A DNA stretch of 50,000 bases from Glandiceps talaboti (Eukaryota > Hemichordata > Enteropneusta > Spengelidae). Location of the stretch: NCBI RefSeq assembly GCF_964340395.1, contig NC_135567.1, positions 20,592,806 to 20,642,805 on the forward strand, given 5' to 3'. The notes under the pieces were generated by a model, which worked only from the letters and a program-made list of their open reading frames with translations, had not been told where the DNA came from and made no database searches. Shown in pieces: positions 10,301 through 20,468 of the stretch (the stretch's first letter is position 1; every line of letters begins with the position of its first letter). Both the position numbers and the translations under genes were made by a program.

Positions 10301-11401
10301 GATTCTTTTAAACTTACTAATATCTGCATATTCTTCAACACCACTCAATGAATTCTGTAATGAGAAAAAAAATAACTTAATAGAGTTTACTAGACTGATC
10401 AGGACTCGAAATAAAATATGGGCATGTTACTTGTCCCAGATAAGTACCTTGATTATAGAAATTAACTGCCCCAATGGCAACTCACTTGGTAAAAAAAACT
10501 GATCAAGGGACACCTCAATAAGACAGCTCAATAAAATTTACGAAAAAAAATTAATTTTGTTTTTCATTTTCTACTTGTCCTGCAGGCAAGAAAATATTTG
10601 TCATTATTTTGAGCCCAGCTGACTACTTTGCTGTCAAGGTTGCTATAGAAACCTGAGAGTGAGTAATGAGTATTATACCATGCACAAAACAAGTTGGACA
10701 AAAAATATGGAATTAATACCCTGAACATTCTACTTCATGACAACACACATCAATGTCACCACAGTGCATCTCTACATCTGCTGTGTTCAAAACATGTCAA
10801 AACGTACAAAATTACCATTACTTTCCCTGATTTTTCTTGATTACTGGTGCTGGTATGATTATGTTAGTCTCCAATATTTTATTTCATTCAGCCTGAAAAA
10901 TACCCATGACCTAAGGGTTATCACTACGAGTTACTAGATGAGTATACTGTATAGCAACAAAGCCCCTTAGGTCACTCATATTTTCCTTGGTTATTACAAC
11001 AAATCCCCTTAAGTCACTCAAAAATATGAATGAGGAATAATAGAAAAACAAGATTGTATGTTACCTACCTGAATCCACTGTAAATGATGAGCTGTTATTC
11101 TGAACTGATCTACACATGTGTCTAATTCTGGTGTATATTTATTTTTTAGTAACAAAGCTACAGTTTTCTCTGTGTTGCCATCGGTAACAATGTCCAGTTC
11201 CACTATATAAACACAGAGACTAATACTACTGTACAGTTCTACTATAGCTTCATTGATGATACGTTTTACAACTAACACATATTTGACAGGATCTTCATTC
11301 TGTAAGACATTTTTGGTGACAAATTCAATACCAAACTGTCTAAATAGCAGTTTGTTCATCACAGCGTAGGATTTCCCTGTAACAGCCATCTTTCTTGGCA
11401 T
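7364..11401 (-). CDS. Zinc-finger gene B: complete multi-C2H2 protein of about 1,107 residues
   Basis: Exon 1 is 11401-11069 (111 codons, donor CAG|GTAGGT); exon 2 is 10354-7364 (acceptor TTACAG, stop at 7364); the junction is phase 0 and the intron is 714 bp. Exon 1 carries the same unassigned N-terminal domain as gene A. Exon 2 begins EYADISKFKRIAFIAMFDIE, followed by about ten copies of a 12-residue PTSETTPSVSAV-type repeat (about residues 155-285), a Lys/Arg-rich stretch (KKKRKSSHPRKLKQK), one or two degenerate fingers and about 13 C2H2 or C2HC fingers. The fingers form repeated blocks, each opening with a C-X2-C finger containing a YLxRHLxSH helix and followed by one ending in a non-canonical Cys. 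The VNGPAKC linker recurs. It is likely a nuclear nucleic-acid-binding protein; its target is unknown. The annotated ATG at 11401 could instead be the one at 11389. Confidence 0.9.
9857..10230 (-). repeat. Coding 36-bp tandem repeat in gene B
   Basis: About ten 36-bp units encode PTSETTPSVSAV-like dodecapeptides rich in Ser, Thr, Pro and Val. The unit is a multiple of three and the frame is maintained. Gene A has an unrelated pentapeptide array elsewhere in the protein, so the two paralogues acquired different low-complexity inserts. Confidence 0.85.
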
Positions 11402-11429
11402 TCAGCTGCAACTACCGATCTACCTGAAC

Positions 11430-11518
11430 AAAGAAAGGAGAGGAGGAGGAGGAGGAGCAGGAGGAGGAGGAGGAAGAGGAGGAGGAGAGACAGAGAGAGG
11501 GGAGGGAGGGAGAGAGGG

Positions 11519-11577
<59 letters not shown>
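11430..11577. repeat. GGA-rich then (GA)n microsatellite upstream of gene B
   Basis: A GGAGGA-type purine tract passes into a pure GA repeat (about 11520-11575), starting roughly 30 bp upstream of the gene B start codon. It may lie in the 5' UTR or core promoter. Ser/Leu repeat frames across it are not real proteins. Confidence 0.9.
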
Positions 11578-11580
<3 letters not shown>

Positions 11581-11764
11581 TATAAGTAACAATAATTATT
11601 TCCAGTAAATCTTACAAGTCATGTTTGAGTCACATTATGTATATAGTGCTGTATATAACCTGTTTCTATAAATAATGAAATAACTGCCATACCACTGAAA
11701 CTAAGTAAGACAACCCCCCACCCCCACCCCCCTCAGTATTCCGACTGAGTGAAAACGAACGACA

Positions 11765-12277
11765 GGTGCACGTCCAACTCGGCCCATCGCCAACTCGGCC
11801 CACCAACTCGGTCCTCTCATTGCCAACTCGGCCCACACTCTGCCAACTCGGCCCACCAACTCGGCCCAATTCCTCTGCCAACTCAGCCCACTCTGTTCAA
11901 TTCGTCCCAGTTGAACTAGTCCAAGTTTGAACTCGCCTCAAGTTCAATACGATTGCGATTCCTGTTTCTCCTCTTTGACATTCATGACTTTGCTATAAAA
12001 AGTTCAAAGTCCAAAATAGTTGAGGCAATTCGTCCCCGTGTACCTTAAAAGTGCAGGAGTGCAGTAGGACTAGGCTGAGTCTGGATGGACCTTGGCTTGT
12101 CTTCTGTATCTGCTTGTTCAGAATATCATTTCTGTGATGACAAATTAACGTATGACACAGTGGGCCGAGTTGGTATCACTGAATGGGTCGAGTTGGCAAT
12201 CATGTGGGTCGAGTTGGCAATCATCTGGGCCGAGTTGGTAATGGGCCGAGTTGGCAATTGGCCAAGTTGGACCTACC
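11765..12277. mobile_element. Non-autonomous transposon with clustered CCAACTCGGCCCA repeats
   Basis: The left part (11,775-11,890) holds at least six copies of a CCAACTCGGCCCA-type motif; the right part (12,155-12,270) holds about five in the opposite orientation. The outer ends (GGT...GTCCAACTCGG and CCAAGTTGGAC...ACC) form imperfect inverted repeats, and an exact 10-bp direct repeat ACGAACGACA (11755-11764, 12278-12287) abuts them. A duplication of about 10 bp suggests a Mutator-like element. No transposase is present. Confidence 0.7.
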
Positions 12278-12390
12278 ACGAACGACATACTAGTATTACA
12301 TTTCAACAATAGTTTTGCATTCAGTTCTTTTGATGGGAAAGTGTTGGCGTGAAGAGGTATACAGCCGTTCTCAAATCTAACGTAGCAAGC

Positions 12391-12478
12391 CACAGGTACT
12401 CGAATCAATCTGTATGGTAAATAAGTCTTATTAACCGTACATTTAAAAAAAAATCATAGATTGATTCGGGTACCTGTG
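12391..12478. mobile_element. hAT-like MITE, family 1, copy 2
   Basis: An 88-bp element with inverted ends CACAGGTACTCGAATCAATC and GATTGATTCGGGTACCTGTG is flanked by TAGCAAGC/TAACAAGC, an 8-bp duplication with one change. It shares ends and an internal ATGGTAAATAAG block with the copy at 5,098-5,213. Confidence 0.8.
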
Positions 12479-12958
12479 TAACAAGCTGTGCTATCATAAA
12501 CCTGCCGTTGATTGATACTCAACGTGTCCATAGCAAAATCTGTCTACTTGTCAACAGTGACAAGACAAACACCTCGTTTCTGGACAAAATCTGTCCGTTT
12601 TTTAGCATATTCAGCTGCGAAATATGAAATGTGTTACCTACAAATAGAGTGTCTTTTATCAAAGCTTGTCTGCACAACTCAAACTTGACAAACAATCAAA
12701 GATATTTGTTCCTAATCGGAGTGTACACCGTATGCAGACCTCCCGCGACCGGGGCAGACCATAGTTTGTAACTTGTTTAGTTGTTAAAACCAGTTGAGAA
12801 ACTATCGCCGACCACAAAGCATAATCGTTTTATTAGTATTTCACTGTAATATGAAGTAAATATATCCACAAATTCTTACCTGGTTGATTTCCGCCGAAGA
12901 TTGACAAAATCAATCATAAAATACTTGCAGTGAACAGTAGAACGCTTCGTTCGCACAA

Positions 12959-13768
12959 CGAGTGTGAAGCTACCATCATATTCATATTCATATTCACTTT
13001 CAAAAGTTGACCTCTACGATCAATGTGAATATGATGATAGCTTCACACGTTCATCATCAGATTCGAAGTCTTCCGAATGGGTACGAACAAGCGTTCGGCA
13101 AATAACAAATCCTTCATTGGCAGGCTGAAATCATGTGATTGTAGTTACTTTTCACTTGATTAGCGTGGATTTGCATGCTTTCTTCTTATTTTTGCCAGAG
13201 TATCCAATTTGCACCATGAATCATTGTTGTCATATAAAAAACTAATTTGGATGTTTAGTATGCCTTTCCCATATCTTTGAAAATGAAATATCAACATTTG
13301 GGTGTACAAAAAACCTGTATGAGTAATGTAATAAAATACGGCCTGGCTGGGTATGTTTTGATTTCCCGCAGTGCCGCTATCTTTGAAACCCTACTTAACA
13401 CTTACACTGGTGAAATTTACGCAAAATAGTGTTGTCAAGACTACAATTACCGGGATCGGTCAACGCAATTACGGATTGTGAAAAATAATGGTCCATGACA
13501 ACAATAATTCATGGTGCAAATTGGATACTCTGGCAAAAATAACGAGAGCATTCAAATCCAGGCAAATCAAGTGAAAAGTAATTACAATCACATGATTTCA
13601 ACCTGCCAATGAAGGATATGTGATTTTACCGAACGCATGTTCGTACCCATTCGGAAGTACTTCGAATCTGATGATGAATGTGTAAGCTATCATCATATTC
13701 ACATTGATCGTAGAGGTCAACTTTTGAAAGTGAAGATGAATATGAATATGATGGTAGCTTCACACTCG
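12959..13768. mobile_element. 810-bp transposon with long (about 290-bp) terminal inverted repeats
   Basis: 12,959-13,235 is the approximate reverse complement of 13,494-13,768; the ends are CGAGTGTGAAGCTACCATCA and its complement. The unique centre is about 260 bp. A 12-bp direct repeat TTCGTTCGCACA flanks it (12946-12957 and 13769-13780), immediately at the right end and one base away at the left. Long inverted ends with an approximately 9-12 bp target duplication are typical of Mutator-like elements. No transposase is encoded, so it is non-autonomous. Confidence 0.8.
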
Positions 13769-13780
13769 TTCGTTCGCACA

Positions 13781-15009
13781 CAACAAATTCACGCCGTAAC
13801 CTTTGACCAAGTGATGGCGCCCTCTATAGTTTTACTCGAATAAAGAGAAATGCTATACTTTTTACCACTTCCGTTTATATATTTTAATAAAATTTCAATG
13901 TATTTTTATTGAGCAATAATAGAAATAGACTTGGCTCCTGGGAGGGGGTGGGGTGTGCATTCCGCCATATGCTGATTATCAGAAAGACAACAAAAGATTG
14001 CACAGTTTGGCCTCTAGGAGTGCTATTTTGGGCATCTTTTGGTCCAGCAGTCACAATGAGGCCCATGATACTATAGAATTCTATGGTTTCCTTTGAAAAT
14101 TAAAAAAAAAAAAAATTCTCAGAATTTTATAGCCTTGAGTGAAGTCATGTGGGGATTTTTGACTACTGCCTCCAATCTTGACTAGTGTCAGTGGAGCTGT
14201 AGTGGATGACAGCTAGCAATTAACACAGCTCCAGTGCCATAGACATTCTAGTTAACAGAGCACAAACTACTTTTATCCCAGGATCACATAATTGTTGCTG
14301 CTACACAGGAAATGTTTAGAATATGTTGTCAGATAGACTTGAACAAGTGTGTGTAATTTCAGTAACGATTGTAACCCAAGTGAGTGATTGCAAATACTCG
14401 ACTGTATTAAAACCCAGATAGATGACTTGGAATTTGGAAAAATACAAATAGAGACTTTTTCCTGAAATAAACTAAAGTAAATAATACTAATAAATGATAA
14501 ATAAGATTTATAGGGTGCCTAATCTCTACAAGCAGAGATCGTGGTGCAAATAAGAAACTCAAAACATTTCACAATTACAAGACAAAAAGAAATGTCTCAA
14601 GAGACTGGACTTACACTGCTGTTATTGAGTAAAACCTTTATTTCCTTTTAAAGTTGATGCACAATATTTAATATCAACAACAAAACTGTACTCTCCATTT
14701 TATAACAGTGTCTATGCTTATTTCAATACAACAGGTGGATTATGAAATTGGGAATTTGCAAGCCTGCCATCTTGAATGGTGCATTATGGGAATTTGCAAC
14801 CCTGCCATCTTGAATGGTGCATTATGGGAATTTGCAAGCCCGCCATCTTGAATGGTGTATTGTGTTCAGGTAACTTGCACACAAGTGTTCTAGCAGTTGG
14901 TACATCCAAACAGGGGGTGATACATACACATCTTCAGTTACATTCAGTATATAGCAGTGTACTTCTCAATGCTGTAGAAAATTCCCGGCAAATTGGCTGA
15001 AGAATGTAT
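13781..15009. other. Intergenic and 3'-flanking sequence of HDHD2, with short repeats
   Basis: No coding exon is recognised. About three copies of a GGGAATTTGCAAGCCTGCCA-type unit (about 40 bp) lie at 14,749-14,860, and a related sequence recurs near 18,205. TTTATT at 14,637-14,642 gives a candidate AATAAA for HDHD2 on the minus strand, about 490 bp past its stop. Confidence 0.5.
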
Positions 15010-15205
15010 TACAGGGGGTGGTATACCTATGTCAACTTTGTTGTTGAATTAGATTCTTTATTATAACATCAACTGCTGCAGGAAAGTCTTGGCAAACTGC
15101 AGCTGTACTACAGGGGGTTGTACACCTATGTCAACTTTGTTGTTGATTTAGATTCTTTATTATAATATCCACTGCTGCAGGAAAGTCTTGGCAAACTGCT
15201 GCTGG
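15010..15205 (-). repeat. Tandem duplication of the 3' part of HDHD2 exon 6
   Basis: Two copies of about 100 bp lie head to tail. The upstream (real) copy encodes the end of HDHD2 through the stop at 15131. The distal copy still reads [16 protein letters not shown] and ends in the same TGA context, but lies in the 3' UTR. Confidence 0.85.
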
Positions 15206-18200
15206 TGATGGTGTTATCTTACTCTCATCATCAGCTCTGTATTTTCCTGTTGACAAAGAGATTTAGCTATGATGTTATTTTGGACTTAAGCAGTAGTCAA
15301 GGAAACATCTCAGTTTACATCACACACCAGGGAAAATATACCTTGTGAATTCACCATGTAACCTTTGACCTTTCTTTGATACAAATTTAGATGATAAAAG
15401 AGATAATTGCTTTCATTCACTGAGATTTTATGAATTCATTAATCATAATACTGTCAATGACTGACATTAATCAGTAAATCAGTAAATCAATAAATCAGTA
15501 AATCAATAAATCAGTAAATCAGTAAATCAGTACACGTACACTAGAATAACGAGGAATTGTACCAGACATACATTTTTTAATTCCATCAAAAATATGTATC
15601 TTTCAACATTCTATTTGAAAATCTAAATCAATCTTAACTTGTTCTTTTGTTGATTTTAATATTAAAACAAACTTTACTATGACTACCTTATTTATTATTT
15701 ATGAGTTAGTTCTACAGAACGCCCTCAACCAGTGACCCTTCCTCCCACACACAGAATTACAGGTCCCGGAGCTTGTTCTTGTGTTGAGAACAGTGAACCA
15801 AACACATCTAACATTCTGTTTAATTTAGGTTTTCTGTTTTTAAATGTCAGCCAGTAAAAATCCTGTAAACTCAGGTCGGGTCACTTTAATGTTCAAAGTG
15901 GCCATATGGATGAGAATTTGGTATTTATTTTGGATTTTTATTTGATAAAATAGCTTCACTGTGTTTTTCTACTTGAAAAAATAATGTGAAATAACATATA
16001 CCAAGTCCATGTTCATAACCCAATATATTGCAAAAAGATGCACAAAGTGTAAAAAGTTTGTTATTGTACGTACAATAACAAACATTTTACACATTGTTTA
16101 ATGTTTTGCCGTTTATTTAAAGTACTGTATAAGTACTGTATGTGAAAAAGATGAATACTTTACCAGTTTTAACTAGAATACCATGCATACCAGCTAACTG
16201 GGCACCACCTACATCATCACGGACATCCTACAAATATAAAATAAACTTTTGTTTCTACAAAGTCAAAGTCTATCAATGCTGTCGATTGCTATATATGTAC
16301 CATAGATTACTTTATACACTGGTGTGTGTGCATACTAGTGGTATTATTACATATGTACCATAGATTACTTTATACACTGGTGTGTGTGCATACTAGTGGT
16401 ATTATTACATATGTACCAGAGATTACTCACACTGGAGCACAAACATACTAGTGGTATTTGCACTGCTGTGTAATACCGAAACACATTATTACATACCTGC
16501 ATGCAAATAATATGCAAATGAGTATGATTTGTTGAACAAAAAAGCATGTGATCACACAGTATGATTTTTGCAAAAAAAAGCCAGATGACAGAGTGCCAGT
16601 GTGGTGCCAGTGTGGAGCCAGTGTGGAGCCAGTGTGGATACGCAGGGGTATTTACATAAACTAGTAGTTGTGATTTTTCTGCTGCACTTTCACAAATATA
16701 GAAAACATTGCAAACATTCATGCAAATATCCCAAACATTCCAGACTTGCACTCACACATACTTCTGTTATATTGAAATGTTATTTTACTTACATCACCAA
16801 TCATAACTGTATTTTCTGGTTTACATCCAAATCCTTTCATGGCCGATAGAAAGAATGTTTGTTGTGGTTTACCAACAACTACAGCCTTAATATCTGCAGC
16901 ATATTCCAATCCTTCTACAAATGGTCCAGGTCCTAGCGCCAAACCATCACCTCTCTTGTAATATCTGGCTTTGTGGATTGCTATCAGGGGGCTACCCTCC
17001 AATACTAGTCTGAAAAAGATCAGACATAAATATCTTATCAGTTGCAAGTTATCAGGGGGCTACCCTCCAATACTAGTATAAAAAAATATATATATAAATC
17101 CAATGAAACTTACTACATCTATGAATCATGCAAAGATATACAAGAGCATTTTCAGTTCATCTCTGGTTTAAATGAATTAAAACTACACTTACCTGAAGGC
17201 TTTGTTCATTATTTCATAATTAAAACTACACTTACCTGAAGGCTTTGTTCATTATTTCATAATTAAAACTACACTTACCTGAAGGCTTTGTTCATTATTT
17301 CATAATTATAACTACACTTACCTGAAGGCTTTGTTCATTATTTCATAATTAAAACTACTTACCTAAATGCTTTGTTCATTATTTCATAGTTAAAACTATC
17401 AGGTGATAGACCTACTACTACAGAATTAGGATTGTCTGTGGAAATACCTACAAAGATAATCACACTTACCTGAAGGCTTTGTTCATTATTTCATAATTAA
17501 AACTATCAGGTGATAGACCTACTACTACAGCATTAGGATTGTCTGTGGAAATACCTACAAAGATAATCACACTTACCTAAATGCTTTGTTCATTATTTCA
17601 TAATTAAAACTACTTACCTAAATGCTTTGTTCATTATTTCATAATTAAAACTATCAGGTGATAGACCTACTACTACAGCATTAGGATTGTCTGTGGAAAT
17701 ACCTACAAAGATAATCACACTTACCTGAATGCTTTGTTCATTATTTCATAATTAAAACTATCAGGTGATAGACCTACTACTACAGCATTAGGATTGTCTG
17801 TGGAAATACCTACAAAGATAATCACACTTACCTGAAGGCTTTGTTCATTATTTCATAATTAAAACTATCAGGTGATAGACCTACTACTACAGCATTAGGA
17901 TTGTCTGTGGAAATACCTACAAAGATAATCACACTTACCTGAAGGCTTTGTTCATTATTTCATAATTAAAACTATCAGGTGATAGACCTACTACTACAGA
18001 ATTAGGATTGTCTGTGGAAATACCTACAAATAATAACCATTGTTTTAGTTAAAGATAATTAATAAGAACTTTGTTGTCATGGATATTTACATTAAATCTA
18101 CACTAGCTGTAACTGTGGTATATTTTTTCCAAAAAACAACCAACAATATATTCACTGAAAATTGTTAAAATATCAATAATTAGACATTGTACATGTCAAT

Positions 18201-19969
18201 AGGGAACTTGCAACCCCGCCATGTTGAATGTTGCATCATGGGAAATGTGATAATAAATACTTATCAATTAGTATTGTAAACAGTGTTGTTACATTGTTTG
18301 TAACCACAAATAATCAATTCATAGTTACCCTGACCATTGTGGGAGGTTTATTTTATCGGTAGCTCCAGATTAGGTATTACGATAGCCTCAGATAATCCCA
18401 TGGTCCTTTGCATCTGAGCATGCTCAGTCTGGATTGCAAGTTCCCTATTAGTGGTTTATTTCATCTATAAGTAGTATAGTAATAAGTTGAAATCATGGTT
18501 CATTGGGTTGCTGATTTTTTTTTTACACACAAATCACATTTATTGGATGTATGGCACCATACTGTGCGTACTACTACACACATATGTTTACTCACAGGTT
18601 AGCCCATACTGTTCAGGATGTACAATATTATGATTAACAGTTTTAAAAAAAATGTTCCAGTTACCATCAAAGTCTTTCATAGCGCATATCTGCTGACTCT
18701 CATTAGACTATGCATGCCCTTAGCATGGAGCTAACCTGAACAATGAATGAGCAACAAGTTTCAGGAAACAACTTACCATACAGGTCTTTCATAGCACTTT
18801 AAGTTATTGTGTATGTATATCTGCTGACCCTCATTAGACAATACATACCCATAGCAAGGAGCTAACCTGAACAATGAATGCACATGTTTCAGGAAACATC
18901 AACTCACCATCAAAATCTTTCATAGCACTTTCTTGTAGAAGTAGCAAAGGTCTTAGATTCTGTTCTTCTACCAGTCTTCTAGCAGCAGTTAGTGATGTAA
19001 AGATTTCATCAAGATGTATATCAAAACCAAGACATCTTAGTCTGTCGTACAACGTCTGTTTACATTCCTTGGTGGTGTTTGTCACAAATTTCAGTCCAAC
19101 CTTAGTTTGCTGGAGCCTAGTAATAAAGAAGATTTTATTTCACATAATTTAAATATAGAACTCTCATATTTTATTTTACATAATTTAAATATAGAACTCT
19201 CATATTTTATTTATAGAACTCTCATATTTTATTTCACATAATTTAAATAAAGAATGTATTTCACATAATTTAAATATAGAACTCTCATATTTTATTTCAC
19301 ATAATTTAAAAATAGAACTCATATTTTATTTCACATAATTTAAATATAGAACTCATATTTTATTTCACACAATCAAAATATAGAATCCTCAGTCTGTTAA
19401 AGGGGTATGTTTCAGTCCCAGGTAATCACATTAGTGTTGTTTTTATAGGATTACATGGGACCATTCTATTGTTCCAAGTTTTTCTATAAATCTGCCAAAC
19501 AACTGTTTTGGCACCAAGATTTTAAGTGGGTCTTTCAACAGAGTCTCTTTGTATTCCTTGGTTGTTTGTGACAGATTTTAGTCTAACTTTAGTTTTCCAA
19601 AACCTTGTAGAAAATATTGGAATGAATTATACTACCTTTGTAAATTGTCTTCTACACCTGGTATTTATTACATTAATATGCAAATGACATACCTTTGTAA
19701 ATTGCCTACTACACCTGGTATTTATTACATTAATATGCAAATGACATACCTTTGCAAATTGCCTACTACACCTGGTATTTATTACATTAATATGCACATG
19801 GCAAACCCTTTTCAAAATTTTCTTCTACACCTGGTATTTATTACATTAATATGCAAATGACATACCTTTGTAAAGCTTCTACTGCACCTGGTATGGCATC
19901 ATTCTCAATATGTAAAGTACCGCTGAGATCCACTAAGACTGCACCAATCCTGGCAGTCTGTAAACTCAT
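15131..19969 (-). CDS. HDHD2: HDHD2 (HAD-like hydrolase domain-containing protein 2), complete
   Basis: Six coding exons join in frame: 19969-19866, 19116-18908, one 85-bp copy of exon 3 (six candidates within 18023-17363), 17009-16793, 16227-16164 and 15246-15131. Together they give about 264 residues, close to the roughly 259 I recall for the human protein. HAD motifs are visible: motif [11 protein letters not shown] (nucleophile Asp; second Asp replaced by Ser, as I recall for this family), motif II FVTNTT, the lysine in VVVGKP, and motif [16 protein letters not shown]. The segment [14 protein letters not shown]-type (here [17 protein letters not shown]) is very characteristic. The enzyme is a predicted cytosolic phosphatase of uncertain substrate. 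The close relative LHPP is an alternative name, but the [10 protein letters not shown] and KARYYKR blocks favour HDHD2. Five of the six exons have duplicated edges. Confidence 0.93.
16270..16430. repeat. Tandem repeat of about 60 bp in HDHD2 intron 4
   Basis: Roughly two and a half copies of a unit containing TGTACCATAGATTACTTTAT and GTGTGTGCATACTAGTGGTA lie between exons 4 and 5. Non-coding. Confidence 0.8.
16983..17077 (-). repeat. Duplicated 5' edge of HDHD2 exon 4
   Basis: A 28-bp segment covering the first coding bases of exon 4 (16,982-17,009) is repeated exactly at 17,050-17,077, upstream in the transcript. The second copy lacks the same acceptor context, so it is probably not used. 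Confidence 0.85.
17187..18023 (-). repeat. Tandem array of HDHD2 exon 3: six complete and about five partial copies
   Basis: Complete 85-bp copies, each with acceptor TTTGTAG and donor GTAAGT, lie at 17363-17447, 17470-17554, 17618-17702, 17725-17809, 17832-17916 and 17939-18023. Neighbouring complete copies are mostly 22 bp apart. Truncated 3' halves lie around 17,187-17,350 and 17,577-17,610. Each copy encodes [14 protein letters not shown] and [11 protein letters not shown]; the only protein-level difference noticed is Ser or Ala after PN. At 85 bp (not a multiple of three), including two copies would shift the frame, so one copy per transcript is expected. Confidence 0.92.
18640..18912 (-). 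repeat. Tandem copies of the HDHD2 exon 2 donor region
   Basis: The 3' end of exon 2 with its donor (CTATGAAAGATTTTGATG|GTGAG) is followed in intron 2 by two diverged copies at about 18,776 and 18,662, each retaining GCTATGAAAGA and a GTAA-type donor, with a unit of about 115 bp. Confidence 0.8.
19140..19385. repeat. AT-rich tandem repeat of about 36 bp in HDHD2 intron 1
   Basis: About six imperfect units contain TTTCACATAATTTAAATATA and GAACTCTCATATTTTA. Non-coding, starting directly next to the exon 2 acceptor. Confidence 0.85.
19511..19606 (-). pseudogene. Decayed duplicate of HDHD2 exon 2 in intron 1
   Basis: On the minus strand an AG acceptor is followed by sequence aligning to the start of exon 2 (ACTAAAGTTAGACTAAAATC against ACTAAGGTTGGACTGAAATT, then a GTCACAAAC block and AAGGAAT). 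An indel inside the conserved VTNTTKE segment breaks the frame. It is more diverged than the other exon-edge copies, so it is older. Confidence 0.7.
19634..19866 (-). repeat. Tandem copies of the HDHD2 exon 1 donor junction
   Basis: Four copies of about 58 bp follow the real exon 1 end into intron 1. Each contains ACCAGGTGTAG, a diverged exon tail and, in at least two copies, an intact AAAG|GTATGTCAT donor identical to the genuine one. Exon sequence together with the first part of the intron has been amplified. Confidence 0.88.
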
Positions 19970-20059
19970 GACTCTATTCATGTAGACTAGAAATATCTCA
20001 CAATTCTTTGATGGACAAAATCTACAAAAAAGATGACATCACAGACCCAGTTATATCTT

Positions 20060-20468
20060 AGTCTAGAATTCTAAACTGGTACAGTATTATGTATTAAAAA
20101 CTTCATTACTAATACCAGTCTAGTCATGACGGTTGTTTGAACACAGAAATCTGTGCTTCCCCAACCGTGTTCATATAAAAATGACGATGTCGTCGTGTCC
20201 CCACTTGATTTTAGTTTAAACAGACTGGAGGTGGAGTCCTGGTTGGACATTTGAATATCAGTGCAGTCCTGGAAATGTTAGAAAGGTCAAAAACGTTTCT
20301 GTATCAAATGAATATTAATGAGTCTGTTAGTGATGGATTACTACTGACATGCACCCTTTGTGCTAGGGGAGCACCACAATGTAACATCTTTCATAACCGT
20401 CTTGACTAGACTGGTATTAGTAATGAAGTTTTTAATACGTATACTGTACCAGTTTAGAACTCTAGACT
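20060..20468. mobile_element. Element with 75-bp inverted ends upstream of HDHD2
   Basis: 20,060-20,135 is the near reverse complement of 20,394-20,468 (ends AGTCTAGAATTCTAAACTGG and CCAGTTTAGAACTCTAGACT); the centre is about 260 bp and contains a second small hairpin. No clear target duplication is seen. It sits between the divergently transcribed HDHD2 and the exonuclease gene. Confidence 0.7.

Noticed and set aside
9567-10502. 311-codon plus-strand frame opposite gene B
   Set aside because: Antisense shadow of the 36-bp coding repeat; no family resemblance.
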